A stretch of 64,000 bases of DNA. Source: JANQMX01 sp965247175 (GTDB lineage: Bacteria; Pseudomonadota; Alphaproteobacteria; Kiloniellales; DSM-21159). Positions 17,648 to 26,788 of the stretch are shown piece by piece; positions within the stretch are counted from its first letter, which is position 1, and the number at the start of each line of letters is the position of its first letter. Below the pieces are notes generated by a model. The model saw only the letters and a program-made list of their open reading frames with translations. It was not told the DNA's origin and made no database searches. Made by a program: the position numbers and the translations under genes. The stretch covers positions 372,001 through 436,000 of the forward strand of contig OZ252006.1 in NCBI GenBank assembly GCA_965247175.1, written 5' to 3'.

Positions 17648-17685
17648 ACCGGCGCGCGGCCTACCGCGCGCCGGTTTGTCTTTCT
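17648..17685 (+). terminator. Rho-independent terminator after flp
   Basis: A perfect 12-bp GC-rich stem (ACCGGCGCGCGG / CCGCGCGCCGGT) with a four-base loop at 17648-17675, followed by TTGTCTTTCT. It ends the short pilin transcript and separates it from cpaB. The rest of the 300-base gap to cpaB shows no gene and presumably holds the cpaB promoter. Confidence 0.88.
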
Positions 17686-17868
17686 GGGAGGACGGCCGGA
17701 GGGGGCATCCTTGCCGCTGCCCCAGCTCAAAAAGAGCGGGACAAAAGTGCGACATAGCCCCGCCTTAACCAAGCGCAGAGAAAGTCTTTTTAGTCTAGCG
17801 AATGGATTACTTCACGTGCCGGGTCTGCAGGACGCGGCGGCATGCTGGAGGAGACCGGGAAGGCAACC

Positions 17869-18888
17869 ATGTCTACGCGTAAGATCGTTCTAGTCGCCCT
17901 CGCACTGATCACCGGTGCCGGGACGCTCTTCATGGCGCGCACCTTGATGACGCCGCCGGAGCCAGTCGTGATTCAGGCCCAGCCCGAGGTGCAGCCTCCG
18001 AAGCCGGAGCGCTTCGTGCTCGCAGCCCGTCGGAACCTGCCGGCCGGTACGCTGATTCGCGACAATCACCTCGAATGGCTGGCATGGCCGGAGACCGATG
18101 GCGAGTTGGCGCGCTACATCGTGCGCCAAGAGCAGACCATCGAGGACTTCTTGGGCGCGGTCGTCCGTCGCGGCATCGGTGCCGGCGAGCCGGTCACCGA
18201 AGACCGGCTGGTCAAGCCTGGCGAGCAGGGTTTCCTTGCGGCGGTTCTCGAACCGAAACACCGCGCCGTCTCCGTGTCGATCAACCCGATCACGGGTGTC
18301 GCTGGCTTTATCTTTCCCGGCGACCGCGTCGATCTCATCCTGACCCACAGCATTCCCTACGAGGGTGAGATGCCGATCGGCAATCGCCGTGTCACGGAAA
18401 CCGTTCTGACGGATCTGCGGGTGCTGGCCATCGACCAGGTGACGAACGACCAAGAATCGACCCCCCGAGTCGGCGAGATCGTCACCCTTGAGGTCGAGCC
18501 GAAGCAAGCCGAGCTGGTTATTCTGATGAGCCAGATGGGGCAGCTCTCCTTGAGCCTGCGCAGCCTGGTACGTGAAGATCAAGACGAGCCGCCGGTTGCG
18601 ATCGCTTCGACCCCGGTTGCTTCGGCAGAGCGCGCGGCAATCCAAGCCTCTTCGGTTAAGGAGGTAGGGAGTGCGGACGCGACCCCCGACAAAGCACAGC
18701 CTCAGGTCAACCAGCTGCGCCCGAAGAAAACCCCTACCGCTGCGGAGCGGGCTGCCGCGCGGCGCTCCTCAATCGACCGGGCTTATGCCTGGGACAGTGA
18801 TGTCAGTCAGATTCTCCCGGGGCCCGGCACGCACCGTGTTCGCGTGATGCGCGGACCGGCGAGCAATGTCGAGCATTTCAGCAACTAG
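17869..18888 (+). CDS. cpaB: Flp pilus assembly protein CpaB/RcpC
   Basis: About 339 residues. An N-terminal membrane anchor or uncleaved signal (KIVLVALALITGAGTLFMA) leads to an SAF-like domain (FVLAARRNLPAGTLIRDNHL) and the RcpC/CpaB domain (HRAVSVSINPITGVAGFIFPGDRVDLILT, shown here in part). CpaB is a periplasmic partner of the Tad secretin. The C-terminal 90 residues or so are Ala/Ser-rich and probably flexible. ATG 17869 was preferred over the ATG at 17842 because GGGAAGG lies just upstream. It is the first gene of cpaB-C-D-E-F-tadB-tadC. Confidence 0.92.
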   Translation: MSTRKIVLVALALITGAGTLFMARTLMTPPEPVVIQAQPEVQPPKPERFVLAARRNLPAGTLIRDNHLEWLAWPETDGELARYIVRQEQTIEDFLGAVVRRGIGAGEPVTEDRLVKPGEQGFLAAVLEPKHRAVSVSINPITGVAGFIFPGDRVDLILTHSIPYEGEMPIGNRRVTETVLTDLRVLAIDQVTNDQESTPRVGEIVTLEVEPKQAELVILMSQMGQLSLSLRSLVREDQDEPPVAIASTPVASAERAAIQASSVKEVGSADATPDKAQPQVNQLRPKKTPTAAERAAARRSSIDRAYAWDSDVSQILPGPGTHRVRVMRGPASNVEHFSN

Positions 18889-18897
18889 CGGTGTGAG

Positions 18898-20301
18898 ATG
18901 AAGCCGATGCAGAGGCATGGCCGAGCAAAGTGCAACTGGGGCCGACTGGGCGCCGTCCTGGCGTTCCTCGTTGGCTTGTTTGCGGCGTCCTCGGCCGCGG
19001 CGCAGGTGCTGTCGATCGAGATCAACAAAGGGCGGACCGTCAAGCTCGACCGTCCCGCAGCCTCGGTCTTCATTGCCAATCCTGAAATCGCGGACATCCA
19101 ACTCATTACACCGACGATGCTCTATGTCTTCGGCCGGACGACGGGTGAGACCAGCCTGCTGGCCGTCGATGAACGGGACCGGGTGATGGTCGATCGTCCG
19201 ATCAGCGTGAACCACAATCTCTCCGGCTTGCAGCGCGCACTCAGGCGGGCTTTGCCGGGACGCGAGATCACGGTCTCGACGGCGCAGACCGGCATTGTCA
19301 TGAGCGGGCTCGTGTCGTCTGCCAGCGAAGCCGACAGGGCCCGGCGCATCGCGCAGCGCTTCATCGGAGAGGCCGGGGAGATCATCAACGAGGTCGGCAT
19401 CGACGGGCCGCAGCAGGTTCAGCTGCGGGTCAAGATTGTCGAGATGAACCGAGCCGTCGCCAAGCAGTTCGGCGTCAATCTGGAAGTTCTGGCGCAGTTC
19501 GGAGACTTCGGCTTTGCCTATGGCGCGTTCGACGACATCGTCTTTGGCGATCAAGGCGGAATCCTGCGTTCGTCCGACGGCGCGAACAACACGCTGCTGC
19601 AGTTCGAGTCAGGTGATGTGAGCGTCAATGCTCTCATCGACTCTTTGAACGAGAACGGCCTGGTGCGCCTCCTTGCGGAGCCCAATCTGACGGCCATATC
19701 GGGTGAAACGGCGAGCTTCCTGGCTGGTGGCGAGTTCCCAGTTCCGATCGATACCGAAGACGGCTTGGCGATCGAGTTCAAAGAGTTTGGTGTGCAGCTC
19801 AACTTCACGCCGACCATCATCGGCGAAGGCCGCATCAACCTGCACGTCCGACCCGAAGTCAGCGCTACCTCGGACGCCAACGCCATTCTGACCGGCTCCG
19901 GCACCGTGCCGTCCCTGATCTCCCGTCGGGCGGAGACGACCGTCGAGCTGGGGAGTGGCCAGTCCTTCGCCATTGGCGGGCTGTTGCGGGTGGACGACAA
20001 CTACACCATCGACAAGCAGCCGCTGCTCGGTGACATCCCCATTCTCGGCGTTCTGTTCCGCTCCAGCTCGTTTCGACGGGACGAGAGTGAGCTGGTGATT
20101 ATCGTGACGCCTTATCTCGTCAAGCCGGCCTCTTCCCCCGATAAGCTGGCGACCCCCGCCGACGGTTTCATCCCGCCGAGCGACTACGAGTTCTTCATCG
20201 AGGGCGACTACGTCGGCACGCCGGATGGCTATGAGGGCGCGGACGAAAGCACCGCGGCGCCCGAAGAGCCGGTCGGGGATTTCGGTTTCCTTCTGCAATA
20301 G
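18898..20301 (+). CDS. cpaC: Tad pilus outer-membrane secretin CpaC/RcpA
   Basis: 467 residues: signal peptide (LAFLVGLFAASSAAAQ), a BON/pilus-formation N-domain (VLSIEINKGRTVKLDRPAA), and a type II/III secretion secretin domain (VRLLAEPNLTAISGETASFL, GGEFPVPI, VQLNFTPTIIGEGRINLHV, and the C-terminal LLGDIPILGVLFRSSSF). It forms the outer-membrane channel through which the Flp pilus emerges. It starts nine bases after cpaB and nine bases before cpaD. Confidence 0.95.
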   Translation: MKPMQRHGRAKCNWGRLGAVLAFLVGLFAASSAAAQVLSIEINKGRTVKLDRPAASVFIANPEIADIQLITPTMLYVFGRTTGETSLLAVDERDRVMVDRPISVNHNLSGLQRALRRALPGREITVSTAQTGIVMSGLVSSASEADRARRIAQRFIGEAGEIINEVGIDGPQQVQLRVKIVEMNRAVAKQFGVNLEVLAQFGDFGFAYGAFDDIVFGDQGGILRSSDGANNTLLQFESGDVSVNALIDSLNENGLVRLLAEPNLTAISGETASFLAGGEFPVPIDTEDGLAIEFKEFGVQLNFTPTIIGEGRINLHVRPEVSATSDANAILTGSGTVPSLISRRAETTVELGSGQSFAIGGLLRVDDNYTIDKQPLLGDIPILGVLFRSSSFRRDESELVIIVTPYLVKPASSPDKLATPADGFIPPSDYEFFIEGDYVGTPDGYEGADESTAAPEEPVGDFGFLLQ

Positions 20302-20310
20302 GGGTTGGTG

Positions 20311-20964
20311 ATGATCAGGCGTCATATCTACGCGAGCTTTTTCTGTGCCGCTGCTGCGACGCTGCTTGGTGCCTGCACTCAGGACCAGCCGCCGCAGGAG
20401 GACATCAAGCGGATCCAGGTGAAGGAGTTCGAGTCGCTTCACGCGGTGCGCTTTCAGAGCGGCAATGTGATTGTCTCGCCAGCCGAAGCGGAGCGACTGC
20501 TTGGTTTCATGCGGCGCCTCAATCCCAGCGATCGTGACAAGATCCTCGTCGAGTACCCCAGCCGAGTCGACAACAGAGGAACCGAGCTCAGGCGGGCCGA
20601 GGTTGTCGCCAAGCTGCTGGCCAAGCATGGCTACCTGGCAAAGCCTTTCTCTCTGCATGAGCAGGCGCCGGACATGATCCGTGTCTCCGTCAGCCGGGTC
20701 GTCGCGCAGGCGCCGGAAGACTGCCCCAACTGGTCGCCGCAGACGTTCCAAGAAGACATCGCGAACGGTGTTGGCTCCAACCTGGGCTGCTCTACAGCGC
20801 ACAATCTCTCGGTGATGATCGCTGACCCGCATGACCTGATCGAGGGACGTGATGGCGGTCCGACCACCTCCGAACCAGCCGTGCTGGGCCAGGAGCGTTA
20901 TCGCAAGGGCCAGACCAAAGAGTTCCTGGAAGGGACGATCGTCGGCATCGGAGGGGGCGATTGA
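20311..20964 (+). CDS. cpaD: Tad pilus assembly lipoprotein CpaD
   Basis: About 217 residues with a lipoprotein signal (SFFCAAAATLLGAC, cysteine as the lipidation site). The family-typical C-terminal block CPNWSPQTFQEDIANGVGSN followed by LGCSTAHNLSVMIADPHDL is present. CpaD is thought to help secretin localisation. TTG, GTG and ATG codons occur in series at 20305-20313; ATG 20311 is preferred. The stop overlaps the cpaE start by one base, showing tight coupling. Confidence 0.92.
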   Translation: MIRRHIYASFFCAAAATLLGACTQDQPPQEDIKRIQVKEFESLHAVRFQSGNVIVSPAEAERLLGFMRRLNPSDRDKILVEYPSRVDNRGTELRRAEVVAKLLAKHGYLAKPFSLHEQAPDMIRVSVSRVVAQAPEDCPNWSPQTFQEDIANGVGSNLGCSTAHNLSVMIADPHDLIEGRDGGPTTSEPAVLGQERYRKGQTKEFLEGTIVGIGGGD

Positions 20965-22208
20965 TGGCGGAGGCGGCCGAAAAGCTGCCTGAGAGCAGCC
21001 TGATTGTCTTTAACCCCGAGTTCATGGCAGTGGTGGCGGACGACGAGACGCGCCATGCCGCGAGCGTAGCCGCCCAAGCGCAAGGTTGGGAAGACACGGC
21101 GGTCCAGATCGGCAACATCGAGCACCTCGATGGCCTGGTCACGTCGGCGCATGCGCCCCGCCTCTTGGTTGCTGACCTTGATGGTGCAGTGGATCCGGCT
21201 GGTGCTCTGCTTTCGCTTGCTGTCGAGTGCGGCGACCGCTGCGGTATCGTTGCGGTCGGCTCCACCAATGACGTAACCCTCTATCGCGCTCTCAAGACCG
21301 CCGGTGCGGCTGACTACCTGGTCAAGCCGGTCACCACAGAGTCCTTGCTCGAAGCGCTCGGTGCAGTGGGGCGGGCCAGCGGAACGACCCGCATGCCGGC
21401 CAAGGATGGCCAAAAGCAAGGCAAGGTCGTCTGCGTCATTGGCGCCCGAGGCGGCGTCGGCGCCAGTGCGATGGCAGTCAACTCGGCCTGGTTTCTCGCT
21501 CACGAGTACAAGAAGAAGACCGTCATTCTGGACCTCGATCTGCATTTCGGGGTCAGCTCGCTGGCGCTGGACCTGGAGCCCGGCCACGGCCTCCGCGAAG
21601 CTCTGGAGTCGCCGGACCGCCTGGACAGCCTTCTGCTCGTCTCCTCCTTGGTCAACGAGAGCGACAACCTCTGCATCCTTGGCGGCGAAGAGCCCTTGGA
21701 GCACGCTATCGACTTCGAGAATGCCGGCATCGGCACGCTGTTCGACGAGCTTTCCAACCAGTTCGACTGCGTCGTGGTCGACATGCCGCGGGTACTCATT
21801 CCGCGGCATCGGCACATCTTGGCGAAGTGCAACGACGTCTACCTGGTGACCGATTTCACCCTGCCCGCATTGCGCGACTGCGGCCGCATCTTGGAGGTGA
21901 TCGAGGGGCTTCACGCTGGCTTCAACTGCCACGTTGTCGGCAGCCGCGTCGGTAAGGAGCGCGGCGGCCAGCTCGACAAGGCGACCTTTCAGCGCAACCT
22001 GAAGCGGGACATCGAGTTCGTCCTACCGGAGGACTCGAAGACCTTCGCCAATGCCGCGAACGCCGGCAAGACCGTTGGCGAGATGGCGCGTAACGCCGTC
22101 GTGTCGAAGACCTTCTCGCGCATCGCTAAGGACTTGGCGGCCAGCGATGAGGACGAGGTCAAGAAGCTCGGCCTGTTCCGGAAACTCAAGCTGCTGGTTC
22201 ATAAGTAA
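20964..22208 (+). CDS. cpaE: Tad pilus localisation ATPase-like protein CpaE/TadZ
   Basis: About 414 residues: an N-terminal receiver-like domain ending in the ...YRALKTAGAADYLVKP signature, then a ParA/MinD-superfamily domain. The P-loop reads GARGGVGASAM, so the signature lysine and the usual KT/KS are replaced, an atypical Walker A known in TadZ/CpaE proteins. CpaE marks the cell pole for pilus assembly. Start ATG 20964 overlaps the cpaD stop; the stop TAA overlaps the cpaF ATG by one base. Confidence 0.93.
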   Translation: MAEAAEKLPESSLIVFNPEFMAVVADDETRHAASVAAQAQGWEDTAVQIGNIEHLDGLVTSAHAPRLLVADLDGAVDPAGALLSLAVECGDRCGIVAVGSTNDVTLYRALKTAGAADYLVKPVTTESLLEALGAVGRASGTTRMPAKDGQKQGKVVCVIGARGGVGASAMAVNSAWFLAHEYKKKTVILDLDLHFGVSSLALDLEPGHGLREALESPDRLDSLLLVSSLVNESDNLCILGGEEPLEHAIDFENAGIGTLFDELSNQFDCVVVDMPRVLIPRHRHILAKCNDVYLVTDFTLPALRDCGRILEVIEGLHAGFNCHVVGSRVGKERGGQLDKATFQRNLKRDIEFVLPEDSKTFANAANAGKTVGEMARNAVVSKTFSRIAKDLAASDEDEVKKLGLFRKLKLLVHK

Positions 22209-23977
22209 TGGGATTGCTGGGGTCACGTGTTAGCCGGGGGGGAGGGCGCGCCGAGGACGCACGCAACGGCGCTGAGCCGCCGAAAGCTGGCGACCAGGAA
22301 TTCGATCTGAAACAGATCGGCGAGCGTGTCCTGCCCGTCATGCTGCGTGAGTTGCCGCCTGAAAAGGCCGGCACGATGCAGCGTGGAGAGGTCGCCAGAG
22401 CCATCAAGGAGCAGCTGCCGGGGCTGCTCAGCCAGAATGGCGTGACGCTCAACCTGTTAGAGCAGCGCGATCTCGTCACCTTTCTGATCAACAAGATTCT
22501 CGCCATGGCGCCGAAGCCGCCAGAAGCCGAGGACAGTGGACCGCCGGCTGCCGGCGGAACGGCGTTGCAGCGTTTTGCCCAAAAGAAGATGGGCGCCGCC
22601 GCTTCGACGGAAACATCTGTCCGCAAGCAGCCGAGTGAAGACAGCGGCAGCGGTCATCAGCCGGCGCGCAGTCTTCAGGACCTGGTCACCAGCAAGCCTT
22701 CTGCAGGAGCCGTCGAAACACCGAAGACGGTGGAAGCGGCGATGCAGCGGATTCAGCCGCTGCTGTTGGAACGCATCGATACGGCCGCCGCCGCGTCCTT
22801 GAGCCGCGATGAGCTCTTTGGCCAGATCGGTGAACTGATCGGTGAGCTGCTGGCTGAAGCCAAGCTGCAGCTCAACCGGCAAGAGCGGGAACTGCTGGTC
22901 GACAAACTGCTCGACGACATGCTCGGCCTCGGCCCGCTGGAGCCACTGCTCGGCGATGAGTCGGTGACCGACATCATGGTCAACGGGCCAAAGCAGATCT
23001 ACGTCGAGCGAAAGGGTAAGCTAACGCTGACCAGCGCATCGTTCCGCGACGACCAGCATGTCATGTCGGCTGCGACACGCATCGTCTCGGCAGTGGGGCG
23101 CCGGGTCGACGAGACAGTCCCGCTGGTTGATGCTCGGCTGGCCGACGGCAGCCGTGTCAACATCATCATTCCGCCCTTGGCGATCGATGGGCCGACGATC
23201 TCGATCAGAAAGTTCGCCAAGAAGAAGATCACCATCGACGTCATGGAGCGGCAGGGGAACGTTTCGCCGAATCTAGGCAAGGTGCTGCGGATCGCATCGC
23301 GCGCACGGCTGAACATCCTGATCTCTGGCGGTACCGGCTCGGGCAAGACGACTTTGCTCAACGCCCTCTCTCAGATGATCGACCCAGGCGAGCGCATCGT
23401 CACCATCGAGGACGCCGCCGAGCTGCAGCTGCAGCAGCCCCATGTGGTGCGCCTGGAAACGCGCCCGGCCAACCTTGAGGGCAAGGGCGAAATCACCATG
23501 CGCGATCTGGTCAAGAACGCCCTTCGAATGCGGCCTGACCGCATCATTCTGGGTGAGATTCGCAGCAGCGAGGCCATCGATATGCTGCAGGCCATGAACA
23601 CCGGCCATGACGGCTCGCTCGGCACCATTCACGCCAACCGGCCGCGCGAGGCCCTGATGCGGCTTGAGAACATGGTGGGTATGGCCGGCGTCAACCTCTC
23701 GCCCATGGCCGTGCGCACTCAGATCGCTTCGGCAGTCGACATGATCGTACAGATCAGCCGCATGCGCGACGGCGTTCGCCGTGTCACCCACGTCAGCGAG
23801 GTGATGGGGATGGAGGGCGACGTGATCATCATGCAGGACCTCTTCCTCTTTAACTTCACTGGAGAGGGTCAGAACGGCGAACTGCTTGGTGAGTTCAAGC
23901 CTTCGGGTATCCGGCCGCACTTCACGCAAAAGGCGGCGTACTTCGGCCTCGACAAAGCGCTGTTGGAGGCTGTGTGA
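22208..23977 (+). CDS. cpaF: Tad secretion ATPase CpaF/TadA
   Basis: 589 residues, the hexameric ATPase that powers Flp pilus extension. A long N-terminal extension (about 170 residues, low similarity, with a Gln/Ser-rich linker) precedes the GspE/PulE-type core. Core motifs are Walker A ISGGTGSGKTTLLNAL, the Asp box VTIEDAAELQLQQPHVVRLE, LRMRPDRIILGEIRSSEAID (Walker B) and the His box TGHDGSLGTIHANRPREAL. The extension is longer than in many CpaF proteins. It overlaps cpaE by one base and tadB by one base. Confidence 0.96.
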   Translation: MGLLGSRVSRGGGRAEDARNGAEPPKAGDQEFDLKQIGERVLPVMLRELPPEKAGTMQRGEVARAIKEQLPGLLSQNGVTLNLLEQRDLVTFLINKILAMAPKPPEAEDSGPPAAGGTALQRFAQKKMGAAASTETSVRKQPSEDSGSGHQPARSLQDLVTSKPSAGAVETPKTVEAAMQRIQPLLLERIDTAAAASLSRDELFGQIGELIGELLAEAKLQLNRQERELLVDKLLDDMLGLGPLEPLLGDESVTDIMVNGPKQIYVERKGKLTLTSASFRDDQHVMSAATRIVSAVGRRVDETVPLVDARLADGSRVNIIIPPLAIDGPTISIRKFAKKKITIDVMERQGNVSPNLGKVLRIASRARLNILISGGTGSGKTTLLNALSQMIDPGERIVTIEDAAELQLQQPHVVRLETRPANLEGKGEITMRDLVKNALRMRPDRIILGEIRSSEAIDMLQAMNTGHDGSLGTIHANRPREALMRLENMVGMAGVNLSPMAVRTQIASAVDMIVQISRMRDGVRRVTHVSEVMGMEGDVIIMQDLFLFNFTGEGQNGELLGEFKPSGIRPHFTQKAAYFGLDKALLEAV

Positions 23978-24963
23978 TGGAGTTGGGCCCCGATACTATA
24001 CCGTTGTTGATCGCCGGCGGCATGGTGCTGACGGTTCTGGCGATCGGCTTTGCGCTGGCCGGCGACGGCCCTTCCGGCGGTCAGATCAAGCGGCGATTGA
24101 AACGGGTCAGCGCCGACAAGTCGATTAGCGACGAGGCCTACGTATCGGTGCGCCGGCGTGATGTCGACGCTTCCGCTTCTGCTGTCGGGCGCGTGCTGGC
24201 CGCCTTCGTGCCAGCGCCCAAGAAAATGCGCGCTCGGCTCGACCGAACCGGACGCTCCATCTCGCTCAGTCAGTACTTTGTGGCCAACCTACTCGTTGGT
24301 GGGCTCTTCCTGCTGGTCTTCAAGCTGGCGGCGTCGCTCGCCTGGATCATCGCGATTCCGCTCTCGATCACCGCCGGCCTTGCGTTGCCGCACATGGTGG
24401 TCGGCATGATGGCGTCGCGCCGCACCAACAAGTTCATCGAGACCTTTCCCGATGCCATCGATCTGATGATTCGTGGTCTGCGGTCGGGCCTGCCGGTGTC
24501 CGAATCGATCAAGTCCGTTGCGGCGGAGATGTCAGATCCGGTCGGGACCGAGTTCCGCCATGTGGCCGATGCGCTAAAGCTCGGTTCCTCGATCGAGGAG
24601 GCCATGTGGAGCGTCGCGCGTCGCCTGCAGATTCCCGAGTTCAAGTTTCTGGTTATCGCCATGTCGATTCAGCGCGAGACGGGCGGCAACCTGGCTGAGA
24701 CCTTGACCAATCTCTCGACCCTGTTGCGCCAGCGTAAGCAGTTCAAGCTTAAGATCCGCGCGATGTCCTCCGAGGCGCGGGCGAGTGCCTACATCATCGG
24801 CTCGCTGCCTTTTGTGACCTTCGCCCTGATCTACTTCATCAATCCAGGCTACGTGCAGCTGCTGTTTGATGACATGCGCGGCATGATCATGCTTGGCCTT
24901 GGCCTGAGCTCCATTGCCACGGGCGGCTTCGTCATGTCTCGCTTGGTCAGGTTCGAGATCTGA
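23977..24963 (+). CDS. tadB: Tad inner-membrane platform protein TadB
   Basis: About 328 residues with an N-terminal membrane segment, two central hydrophobic segments (FVANLLVGGLFLLVFKLAASL and following) and a C-terminal hydrophobic pair (IIGSLPFVTFALIYFINPGY; GMIMLGLGLSSIATGGFVM). The GspF/T2SSF cytoplasmic domain includes FPDAIDLMIRGLRSGLPVSE and RETGGNLAETLTNLSTLLRQR. It forms the inner-membrane assembly platform with TadC. ATG 23977 overlaps the cpaF TGA; its own TGA overlaps the tadC ATG. Confidence 0.94.
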   Translation: MELGPDTIPLLIAGGMVLTVLAIGFALAGDGPSGGQIKRRLKRVSADKSISDEAYVSVRRRDVDASASAVGRVLAAFVPAPKKMRARLDRTGRSISLSQYFVANLLVGGLFLLVFKLAASLAWIIAIPLSITAGLALPHMVVGMMASRRTNKFIETFPDAIDLMIRGLRSGLPVSESIKSVAAEMSDPVGTEFRHVADALKLGSSIEEAMWSVARRLQIPEFKFLVIAMSIQRETGGNLAETLTNLSTLLRQRKQFKLKIRAMSSEARASAYIIGSLPFVTFALIYFINPGYVQLLFDDMRGMIMLGLGLSSIATGGFVMSRLVRFEI

Positions 24964-25946
24964 TGTTCGAAAGCACGCTGCAAAATCTGCCCTTCGGGCT
25001 CGAGCCAGTCGATTTCGCCGCGGTGCTGGCGGCGGCGAGTGCTGTCAGCGTGTTTTTGCTGATCTGGTATAGCCTGATCGAACGAGACCCCTTGCCTGGG
25101 CGACTGAAGTCTCTCGACGAGCGCCGCATGGCGCTTCGCAACGGCTTGACCGCTGACACACGTCGGCGCAAGTCGCTCGTCGACAAGGGGGACATCATGC
25201 GTCGGGTGGTCGACCGCCTGAAGCTGATGACCACCAACACCGCCAAGAGCACGCGCGCCAAGCTGGCGCCGGCCGGCTTCCGCAGCCGCGATGCCATGGT
25301 GGCCTACCTTTTCGCCAAGGTCTGTCTGCCGCTTGTCTTCGGCATCGGGTCCGTCACCTGGTTCTATCTCTTGAACCCCTGGGATCTCCAGAGCACGACG
25401 GCCATGGGCCTGAGCATGATGATGGTCGGCCTCGGCTATTTCGCGCCTGACATTTACGTCAAGAATGCTGCCGACAAGCGCCTGCACGTCCTTCGCCGAA
25501 ACTTGCCGGATGCGTTTGACCTCCTGGTCATTTGCGCCGAAGCGGGCCTCAGTCTCGATGCAGCGCTCGACCGAGTCTCCAAGGAGATGGCGGAAGCCTG
25601 TCCGGAGATGACAGAGGAGCTCGGCCTGACCGCCGTCGAGCTTGGCTTCCTGCCCGATCGCATGATGGCCTTGGAGGCATTGACCGAGCGGGTGCCCTTG
25701 CCGGCGGTGCGCGCCTTGATCAACACGCTGCAGCAGACCGAGCGTTATGGCACGCCGTTGGCGCAGTCCTTGCGCGTTCTCTCGGCCGAGATGCGTCACG
25801 AGCGCATGATGAAGGCTGAGGAGAAGGCAGCGCGTCTGCCGGCGGTGCTGACCGTCCCGATGGTGGTCTTCATCCTGCCGCCGCTTTTCGTCGTGCTGAT
25901 CGGACCTGCCGCCATTCGCACGCTCGACGCAATTGGCGGCCTATAG
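24963..25946 (+). CDS. tadC: Tad inner-membrane platform protein TadC
   Basis: 327 residues, paralogous to TadB. One N-terminal membrane segment (VLAAASAVSVFLLIWYSLIE) is followed by central and C-terminal hydrophobic pairs and a T2SSF domain with NLPDAFDLLVICAEAGLSLD and QQTERYGTPLAQSLRVLSAE. It is the last gene of the operon. No TadD, TadE, TadF, TadG or prepilin peptidase gene follows; the next gene, 250 bases away, encodes a PepSY-like protein. Confidence 0.94.
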   Translation: MFESTLQNLPFGLEPVDFAAVLAAASAVSVFLLIWYSLIERDPLPGRLKSLDERRMALRNGLTADTRRRKSLVDKGDIMRRVVDRLKLMTTNTAKSTRAKLAPAGFRSRDAMVAYLFAKVCLPLVFGIGSVTWFYLLNPWDLQSTTAMGLSMMMVGLGYFAPDIYVKNAADKRLHVLRRNLPDAFDLLVICAEAGLSLDAALDRVSKEMAEACPEMTEELGLTAVELGFLPDRMMALEALTERVPLPAVRALINTLQQTERYGTPLAQSLRVLSAEMRHERMMKAEEKAARLPAVLTVPMVVFILPPLFVVLIGPAAIRTLDAIGGL

Positions 25947-26106
25947 CGTGTCGTCCAAGCGCAGCCCCCCGGTAGAGGCGGCGCTCACTCCAGAGGCGTC
26001 ATCCTTGCGCCGCTGACTCTGCGATCTCATCTCTTGTCTGGGACTTGCGTTTTCACGATGCAAAAGTCGCCAACGGTTCTGTGGCGGACAAGGTTCAGGC
26101 TCTTTG

Positions 26107-26194
26107 CTTATCGAGATCCCGCTGCCTGCCTTCGGCGAAATCTTGATCGGAAGCCAGGTCGCTCCGGATCGCCTAACGCAAAGGGAAGTGAGAG
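26107..26194 (+). promoter_or_regulatory. Leader of the first PepSY gene, shared with the second copy
   Basis: The roughly 85 bases before the ATG resemble the stretch before the second PepSY gene (30587-30672). TATCGAGA occurs 86 bases before the start here and 84 there. CAGGTC followed by GCTCCGGA (26155-26168) and a GCAAAG-GA ribosome-binding region are also shared. The similarity implies that the duplication included regulatory DNA. Confidence 0.5.
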
Positions 26195-26485
26195 ATGACA
26201 CGCACAATTCGTTCGGTCGTTGGGCCTAAGACCCTGGCGCTCTCGCTGGCAGCCTCCTTGATCAGCGGCGTAGCGCTGGCCGCCGACCTGGTGCCCGGAA
26301 CGCGGCTTGGGACGTCGGCGCTTGAGATCGTCTCTGCCTTGGCCGCTCAGGGCTATGAAGTCATGGAGTACGAGCATGAGACCGACGAGATCGAGGTCGA
26401 GGCGGTAAAGGACGGCCAGCGCCTGAAGCTGGAGATCGACCCGACCAGCGGAGAGATCATGAAGGTCAAGGCGAGGGGTCGCTAG
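26195..26485 (+). CDS. Small periplasmic PepSY-like protein, copy 1
   Basis: 96 residues with a clear signal peptide (LALSLAASLISGVALAADL). The mature part resembles a single PepSY-type domain: LGTSALEIVSALAAQGYEVM, acidic DEIEVEAVKDGQRLKLEIDP, and the ending SGEIMKVKARGR. PepSY domains bind protease prodomains or regulate membrane redox proteins. Here the basic C-terminus differs from copy 2 at 30673, which ends acidic. It stands alone between the tad operon and the lipid-transport operon. The function is unknown. Confidence 0.8.
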   Translation: MTRTIRSVVGPKTLALSLAASLISGVALAADLVPGTRLGTSALEIVSALAAQGYEVMEYEHETDEIEVEAVKDGQRLKLEIDPTSGEIMKVKARGR

Positions 26486-26788
26486 TCTGCCGGCGGCCGC
26501 TTACCGATCTCGACGTCAGCGAGCGTGTCCGAGACCTGACCGTTTGCGGCCCGCGCACTCGTCTCAGTTGTTCATAGTACGCCATTTATGCCCTGGGCGC
26601 CCTCGGTAGGGTCCCGTCGGCGGTCGGGGCGCAGCCTTCAGGCGTCGCAGGCGAGCTGCTCGACGGCACTGTTGTACTTTCCGCCAACGGACTGGCCCGA
26701 AACGCAAAACTGCGTTAGCTTTCGCCCAATGTGCGAAAGCAAGAAGGTCGAAGCAGATCGCTGAACGGCCCGAAAACCAGGACGGCAA
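26486..26788. other. Intergenic region before the lipid-transporter operon
   Basis: About 300 bases with no supported gene. It should contain the promoter of the following mlaE-like operon; no consensus hexamer pair, palindrome or RNA gene stands out. Confidence 0.4.

Noticed and set aside
19609..20832. Minus-strand frame opposite cpaC and cpaD
   Set aside because: It spans two real genes on the other strand and has no motif.
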